Origin: Podila epigama
Taxonomy: Eukaryota > Mortierellomycota > Mortierellomycetes > Mortierellales > Mortierellaceae
Assembly (NCBI GenBank): GCA_015679605.1
Contig: JAAAVE010000022.1
Location: forward strand, 34,350 to 47,995
DNA length: 13,646 nt
Direction: 5' to 3'
Shown here: positions 9,000 to 13,646 of the stretch, one piece after another
Layout of the letters: the number at the start of each line of letters is the position of its first letter
How positions within the stretch are numbered: position 1 is the stretch's first letter
Program-made: the position numbers and the translations under genes
Notes under the pieces: model-generated
What the model saw: the letters and a program-made list of their open reading frames with translations, nothing else
Database searches by the model: none
Told to the model about the DNA's origin: nothing

Positions 9000-9902
9000 T
9001 TACTTTGTTTGATAATCCTTTTCACGTTTGAAAAGGAGGACGTGTGGCTCTGGACCTAGTTCAGTTTTTGAGACATACTTAGCATTGAAAGAATGATATA
9101 TATTGATTGCATAGTTTAGAGCGCGTTAGTCTTTAAAATAAACACATACTGTGAATCATGTAGTGCTCCCATCCCTGGGATTGCTTGACACCGAGGCTTC
9201 TCCACTCTTCCTCTGTCATGAGTTCGTTGGGAACGTGCTTGGCAATTGCCTTTGGCAGGGATACATGTCTAAGGCGTGGGAAAGTGAATGAACACATCAA
9301 GTTACAAAGGTGTCGTTCATCGTCCATTGTTCATTGTACAATTATGGTATCTTTAGACTTGCCTGTATTCAAATTGATCATCTTAAAGCCATGCATAGGA
9401 TCCAACGAATGTGTTGTTAGTCATTTACAACAATATCAACGACATAACAACAACAACCAGTAGTATTAATAGAAGTGATGGAATGGAATAAAGGTACCGT
9501 AGTATCGCGCCGAGTAGAATATGTGTTCTTGGTTCTTTGCAATGTCTTTGGCACGCTGCTCTGCGCGTTGTCTCGCCTTCTCCTAGGAGAGTGATTCTCT
9601 CTGTCAGTCAATCGACTCTATGGCCACTCTGAGATACGTATAGTGTGTAGTGGGCCTGGTTCTTTTACCTCTTCTTGACGGTGATGCGAGTGATGTTGGC
9701 CAAGGTGCTGGCCATGGTGGTGATCCTGTAGCCCGTGTTGGGCTGGCTGGTGATGATGAGGCTGAGGTGCCTGTTGAGGATGCACATGGTGCGAGGATTG
9801 GCCATGTAGTTGCTGCTGCTGTTGTAAGTGGTGTGCAGCATGACCATTGTTGTGCGGGCCACCATGGGGGTCGCTTGAAGTTGCAGCGCTGTTGGATAGC
9901 AT
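9000..9902 (-). CDS. CKS1: Cyclin-dependent kinase regulatory subunit Cks1 with His/Gln-rich N-terminus (5 exons)
   Basis: Exons in gene order are 9902-9669, 9582-9498, 9381-9363 (19 nt), 9268-9150 and 9055-9000, giving 170 residues. Introns are 86, 116, 94 and 94 bp; the third has GC-AG ends. Cks binds cyclin-dependent kinase and a phosphothreonine of substrates, promoting multisite phosphorylation. The Cks core starts near residue 95 with HIFYSARYY, then DDQFEYRHV (107-115), [30 protein letters not shown], the hinge HSPEPH (152-157) and [10 protein letters not shown], a fungal-type ending. Expected anion-pocket residues are present: R104 (Lys in human), R113, S143, W146 and R163. The first 78 residues contain 21 His and 15 Gln, an extension absent from the usual 79-115-residue family members. 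The start is the first ATG (A at -3), with an in-frame stop upstream. It is co-oriented with CAC1, 330 bp away. Confidence 0.95.
9269..9362 (-). other. CKS1: GC-AG intron of CKS1
   Basis: The 94-bp intron starts GCAAGT and ends TTAG. The exon-side AG and +3 to +6 AAGT match the strong consensus seen at GC donors. The nearby GT (9358-9357) would shift the frame and lose the EYRHV junction, so the GC donor is the only choice that keeps the family sequence. Confidence 0.9.
9363..9381 (-). other. CKS1: 19-nt microexon 3 of CKS1
   Basis: This exon enters in phase 1 and leaves in phase 2 and supplies residues 107-113 (DDQFEYR), part of the invariant Cks segment before HV. It is preceded by the acceptor TTTAAG and a clear CTAAC branch site about 35 bp upstream, and followed by the donor AG|GCAAGT. 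Leaving it out both removes conserved residues and breaks the frame, so it must be included. Confidence 0.93.
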
Positions 9903-10035
9903 ACTCAAATATTGCGCTGATCTATGAATTTATGGGTCTCTATCAAGTAGACAATACTTTTCCACTAGGACTGAGGTTTTGTTTGACAACAAAGAGAGTG
10001 GTGTTTGAATGAATGGGTGGATGTGAGTGAAGTAA

Positions 10036-10095
10036 GAATGGAGATGGAAATGGAGATGGAAATGGAGATGGAAATGGAGATGGAGATGGAGAGAT
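10036..10095. repeat. 12-bp GGAGATGGAAAT tandem repeat
   Basis: About three and a half copies of GGAGATGGAAAT decay into GGAGAT hexamers. It is purine-rich on the plus strand and lies 130-195 bp upstream of the CKS1 start, so it may fall in the CKS1 5' leader or core promoter. Confidence 0.8.
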
Positions 10096-10263
10096 GATGG
10101 AAAAAAAAAAAAAATAAAAAATGGGAATGGGGAGGGAATGAAGGAAAAATAACACTCTTTCTTTTCAGTACAGCAAAGAAGACAGACAGGACAGACATCA
10201 TCCCCATCCCTTTGCCCACCTCCCTGTTTGTCGCGCCCCTTTTCGAACATGTCCATGTTGCTG

Positions 10264-10328
10264 AATGGAGAGAAAGAAAGAGAAAGAGAAAGAAAGAGAA
10301 AGAAAGAGAAAGAAAGAGGAAAGAGAGG
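10264..10328. repeat. GAAA/GA purine microsatellite
   Basis: The run consists of GAAAGA and GAAAGAGA units with no pyrimidine for most of its length. On the CKS1 strand it is a long CT-rich tract about 360-430 bp before the start codon. Confidence 0.8.
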
Positions 10329-10432
10329 GCAGGGATGTCTCCCAAAGTCATTGTTGGTGTTGAAATGATGTTTGCACCAGGTCACTTCGTTGTAGTCCAC
10401 ACCATCTTTAGTAATGCCATGGTGTTGGGTAG

Positions 10433-10711
10433 TGACGTCGTGAGGGGTGAACTGAAGACGAGGTAAAAGAATGAAAAAGGTGGCCCCTTTGGGTTTCAGG
10501 GTGCCAGAGTTGCAGCCAACACACGTGTACGGTTCCTGTGGTCAGCAAGAAGAGTAGCATGGTGATGACGGCCTTGGTTGGTCGTAACAATTAACATTCC
10601 AGTCGTGCAACACGTGCAAGACAGCAGTTACTACTATTGCTACGACTCCTACTTCTACTCCATACTCCTACTACTTTTACTACCTTCTACTACACGCGTG
10701 GACAGACGCGT
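10433..10711. promoter_or_regulatory. Cluster of palindromic sites: TGACGTC, two CACGTG, two ACGCGT
   Basis: A CRE-like TGACGTC(G) is at 10433-10439, ACACGTGT at 10521-10528, CACGTG at 10611-10616, and ACGCGT at 10694-10699 and 10706-10711. ACGCGT is the fungal MluI cell-cycle box bound by MBF-type APSES factors at G1/S genes. The nearest start is that of CKS1, 530-810 bp away; the 14-3-3 start is 1.5 kb or more away. The motifs are exact. Their use is inferred. Confidence 0.4.
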
Positions 10712-10892
10712 CCTGTATGTCGGATATAACATAGGGCAGCAAGGTATGGTAACTCTGGGGCGAGTCATTGCATAAAAATGCACAAAACACATTCATACCA
10801 TTTATACGATGGATGAAAGTCATCTTGTGGATAAACAAGTGACAAAGTAGTCTGTCGTTCTACAACAAACAAAGCAAGTGCACGACCATTCA

Positions 10893-10925
10893 CACAGACT
10901 CACAGACTCACAGACTCACAGACTC
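10893..10925. repeat. CACAGACT tandem repeat (4 copies)
   Basis: Four perfect 8-bp units are followed by one extra base and then a poly-T run. They are intergenic with no evident role. Confidence 0.85.
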
Positions 10926-11968
10926 TTGTCCCCCTTTTTTTTTTTTGGTTTACGTTGCCGATGACAAATACCACAGGGTCTTGTTTTCCAAACCATGCGA
11001 ACAATCACATCTTTCAAGATGTGTCCTGAATCTCATACATTCATCTACTTTTTTATTATTTATTTTATGAAGAGTGCTCCTCGTGTTCTCGCGTACGTGA
11101 TGAAAATAGACACAAGTTAAAATAAATCATATCCAGCCCCCCCATGGTTTGCTCGCATGTGTTGGTTGTCCGCAATGCAAAATGTTGAAGTAGCCATTGC
11201 TGCCGAATATCTTGTGTTACCACCATGAGGATGGTCATGTGCACAGATTTCGCTGCTGACGATGATTTCGTTATCATTTTTTTTTTCTTTTCTTGTTGGC
11301 TTCGGCAAGGCAAAGGGGGGTGAAATGTTGGAATAGGATAAGGGGTGCTCGTTCACCACTTTTTTCTTTTGATAGGTTCCTAGAAGAATGAACACAATAA
11401 TATAACATTTTTTTTTATTGCAGTTGTTGTTAAAGAATGACAAAAAGGAACAACAGCATGGGCAACATCCTTGTCCAATAGGTTTAAGTTTGCATCTCTG
11501 CAGTGCAAGATCGATCAGCGTGTGTGAGCGTGGGTGTGGGTGTGAGTGCGAGTGTGAATGTGCTGTGGATGATGTGCAATACCACCACCATTCACCCATG
11601 GATAATGGACAGCACAAAATGATAAAGGTGACAATACTGTCATACTAAGGAAAAAAATGGGTCCATCAAAGAAAGACATCACCAAAAAGTTGATCACTCT
11701 TCGGCAAGCGGAGTTTTAATTTATTTTTTATTTTTACTCGCTCTCTTGTGCTGGCTGATGGACGACATGCCCATGGCACACCCATGGCACACCCATTGCC
11801 CATGGCCCATTGCTCTATTGCCCTATTGCTTGTGCTCTATCGCACATTGCACATTTGAGCTTTGGCTGTGTCCTGTCACAACACAAACGGGCGAGTTTTG
11901 TCTTCTTTGCCTTGCCACCCAAAAAAGGACATTGACGTGCATTGGGGTTGGACAACTCACCTCACAGA

Positions 11969-11976
11969 TATAAAAG
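11969..11976 (+). promoter_or_regulatory. TATA box of the 14-3-3 gene
   Basis: TATAAAAG lies 195 bp upstream of the 14-3-3 ATG and is followed at once by a strongly CT-rich stretch, a typical fungal start region for a highly expressed gene. An inverted CCAAT (ATTGG, 11941-11945) lies 24 bp upstream. No ATG occurs between the TATA box and the start codon. Confidence 0.7.
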
Positions 11977-12011
11977 CCCATTCTCGCTGCTTCTTTTTCT
12001 TGTCTTTTCTT

Positions 12012-12041
12012 TTCATCTTCATCTTCATCTTCATCTTCATC
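12012..12041 (+). repeat. TTCATC hexanucleotide repeat in the 14-3-3 leader
   Basis: Five copies of TTCATC lie about 40 bp downstream of the TATA box, so they are probably at the very 5' end of the transcript. They are part of a pyrimidine-rich, ATG-free leader. Confidence 0.8.
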
Positions 12042-12170
12042 ACCCCCATCATCAATCCACACCATCGTCCTCCTCCTCCTCATCTCTCAGACTCATCCTA
12101 CCTTCCCATCTCATACCACACCAAGTCATCCAAGACAGGAACACACTTTTTTTAAAAAAGGATATTCATA

Positions 12171-13479
12171 ATGACAGACACCAACACTCGCGAACAGCAC
12201 GTCTACCTCGCCAAGCTTGCTGAGCAGGCCGAGCGCTACGAAGGTACATACAACCAACCATGCTTATGCAGCTTCATGGTCGGCGCGTCTCCTTTCCTTT
12301 TCGCGTTCATTGTATTGCTTATTTTTGTTGAGATGATCAGCCATTCTCTTTATCATCGCAAAGGGCGCTTGGTCACTTGAAAAGAGCAAGCTTACCGTCG
12401 AATCACAGCATCCACTTTTTGTCTGGACCAGGATAAAAAACAGTTCAGGAGGATGACTCTACTGTAGACCATAATGTCGCGCATAGACTGGAGAGATCAT
12501 CGGATTTTTTTTTTATTTTTATTTTTTTTGCTCTTACATTTCGTGTCGTGTCATGTCGTGTCGTCGTTTTATGCTGTTTCGACACGTAAAATCAATCCAA
12601 GGGGACCAAACCAACCATCCTATTTGAACCTGGAGCGAAAAGTAGCATCATCGTTAACAAATATTAAAAATACTTTGCTTCTTTGGAATAGAAATGGTTG
12701 AGCACATGAAGGCTGTTGCCTTTGATGATGCCGAGTTGTCGGTTGAGGAGCGCAACTTGTTGTCGGTCGCCTACAAGAACGTCATTGGTGCTCGCCGTGC
12801 CTCGTGGCGCATTGTGTCATCGATTGAATCAAGGGAAAAGGTCAAGGGGGCCGAAGACCACGTCACCTTGATCAGTACATACCGTGCCAAAATTGAGAAG
12901 GAACTTTCAGAGACTTGCTACGACATTTTGAATGTTCTCGAGAAACATCTTATCCCCAAATCGGTGCAGCATGAATCCCAGGTCTTCTTCCTCAAGATGA
13001 AGGGCGACTACTTCCGCTACCTGGCCGAGTTTTTGACCGATACAAAGCGCCAAGAGGCTGTGGAGTCCGCCGGGCAAGCGTACCAAGAAGCAAGCGATAT
13101 TGCCATCGGCGAACTGACACCCACGCACCCCATCCGTTTGGGTCTTGCCCTCAACCACTCTGTTTTCCTTTACGAAATTGTCAACAACCCTGCTCTTGCT
13201 CGTGATTCCGCCAGGAAAGCCTTTGACGACGCCATTGCCGAGCTCGACACTATGAGCGAAGAAGAGTACAAGGACTCGACCTTGATCATGCAGCTTATTA
13301 GAGATAATCTTTCCCTGTGGGCCTCGGAAGACAATGGTACTTGAGATATTCATTCCTTCATGCCTGAAACTCGTTTTTCATCCTTCTCTATATCACCTTC
13401 TAATGTACAACTCTTATTTGCAATATCTATAGCCGAACCCGACGCAGATAATAACCAGGATGATGCAGAGGACAAGTAA
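12171..13479 (+). CDS. 14-3-3 protein (3 exons)
   Basis: Exons are 12171-12243, 12692-13336 and 13433-13479, giving 254 residues, within the family range. The introns are GT-AG, 448 and 96 bp. 14-3-3 proteins are dimeric adaptors that bind phosphoserine/phosphothreonine motifs and regulate signalling, metabolism and cell-cycle checkpoints. Family signature 1, [11 protein letters not shown], is at 45-55, and the second signature appears as [20 protein letters not shown] near the C-terminus. The phosphopeptide-binding residues are intact: K53, R60, R133, Y134 and N179 (zeta K49, R56, R127, Y128 and N173). The C-terminal tail, [15 protein letters not shown], is acidic and lies wholly in exon 3 except its first base. 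The start ATG has A at -3 and the leader has no ATG. The motif LNHSVFLYE differs from the usual LNFSVFYYE, so this may be one of several paralogues. It is the orthologue type of yeast Bmh1/Bmh2 and fission yeast Rad24/Rad25. Confidence 0.97.
12244..12691 (+). other. Long first intron of the 14-3-3 gene
   Basis: At 448 bp it is at least 2.4 times longer than any other intron here. It has donor GTACAT, acceptor GGAATAG, T-rich tracts (about 12504-12530) and a short run of GTCGTG/GTCATG units (about 12542-12566). No further coding exon can be placed inside it without breaking the 14-3-3 sequence. Confidence 0.85.
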
Positions 13480-13530
13480 ATCCTGCACTTCTTTTGCTCG
13501 TTTCCCCCCCTCTCGCTGCGCGTGTAGCAT

Positions 13531-13557
13531 GTAATCCTTGTAATCCTTGCAATCCTT
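13531..13557 (+). repeat. 9-bp GTAATCCTT repeat in the 14-3-3 3' UTR
   Basis: Three copies of GTAATCCTT/GCAATCCTT lie about 50 bp after the stop codon and are probably transcribed in the 3' UTR. Confidence 0.75.
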
Positions 13558-13596
13558 GTCATCAGACAGAAACAGGAACATGGCCAAAATACAAAA

Positions 13597-13602
13597 AATA
13601 AA
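13597..13602 (+). terminator. AATAAA poly(A) signal of the 14-3-3 gene
   Basis: A canonical AATAAA occurs 118 bp after the stop codon in A-rich DNA. The window ends about 44 bp later in a poly-T run. Confidence 0.6.
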
Positions 13603-13646
13603 ATCAAGGCAAATACCCCTCACAAACACTTTTTTTTTTTTTTTTT

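Larger units (their letters stand above)
9903..11968. other. Divergent intergenic region between CKS1 and the 14-3-3 gene
   Basis: No reading frame here carries a recognisable motif. The CKS1-proximal part is CT-rich on the CKS1 strand (about 10264-10330), as in many fungal leaders. Further out are E-box, CRE-like and ACGCGT sites (10433-10711), a CTA/ACT-rich tract (about 10625-10695), a CACAGACT tandem array, several T-runs, a G/T-rich tract (about 11520-11570) and CCATGG repeats (about 11770-11830). The minus-strand frames at 11117-11617 and 9930-10400 translate low-complexity or T-run sequence and are not supported as genes. Confidence 0.6.

Noticed and set aside
9903-9908. TTG upstream of the CKS1 ATG as a start
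   Set aside because: A eukaryotic gene would use the ATG two codons later, which has a good context; an in-frame stop lies shortly upstream.
9930-10400. Minus-strand 156-codon Phe/Ser/His-rich frame
   Set aside because: It is the translation of CT-rich microsatellites in the CKS1 upstream region, with no motif.
12244-12380. Hydrophobic segment after 14-3-3 exon 1 as a membrane anchor
   Set aside because: It is intron sequence. Splicing 12243 to 12692 restores the universal YEEMVEHMK junction of the family.
1-13646. tRNA, rRNA, CRISPR array or transposon
   Set aside because: I saw no cloverleaf with A/B boxes, no rRNA-like blocks, no spaced direct repeats with unique spacers, and no transposase or terminal repeats; the short tandem arrays have no spacers.
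13630-13646. Poly-T at the window end as a true terminator or tail
   Set aside because: Long homopolymers are common across this window and often mark an assembly break, so no function is assigned.

Overview
This is a stretch of a fungal nuclear genome. It holds four complete protein-coding genes, all split by short spliceosomal introns. Most introns are 86-183 bp with GT-AG ends, T-rich or CT-rich acceptor tracts and some CTAAC/CTAAT-type branch sites; one is 448 bp and one has a GC-AG boundary. The protein sequences, frequent introns and A/T homopolymers and microsatellites suit an early-diverging fungus of the Mucoromycota, perhaps Mortierella-like. That placement is inference, not proof. 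There is no sign of a bacterial, plasmid, viral or transposon origin.

Layout. Positions 1-3355 hold no gene I can support, only simple repeats and homopolymers. COQ3 (3602-5020, +, 4 exons) encodes the mitochondrial O-methyltransferase of ubiquinone synthesis; a strong hairpin with a GNRA loop lies about 180 bp before its start. CAC1/RLF2 (8669-5211, -, 6 exons) encodes the large subunit of chromatin assembly factor 1 and converges on COQ3, with 190 bp between stop codons. CKS1 (9902-9000, -, 5 exons) encodes the Cks subunit of cyclin-dependent kinase; it has a 19-nt microexon followed by a GC-AG intron and an unusual His/Gln-rich N-terminal extension. A 2.3-kb divergent intergenic region follows, with clustered palindromic sites (two ACGCGT, two CACGTG, one TGACGTC), tandem repeats and a clear TATA promoter. 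The last gene (12171-13479, +, 3 exons) encodes a 14-3-3 protein. The window ends in a poly-T run.

The genes do not form a pathway or a dedicated system. CAC1 and CKS1 both serve the cell cycle and lie head-to-tail, and 14-3-3 proteins also act in checkpoint signalling, but chance adjacency explains this equally well. I found no novel defence, mobile or biosynthetic system. The points most worth a second look are the CKS1 microexon with GC donor, the CKS1 His/Gln extension, the hairpin before COQ3, the regulatory-site cluster upstream of CKS1, and the hexapeptide repeats in CAC1.
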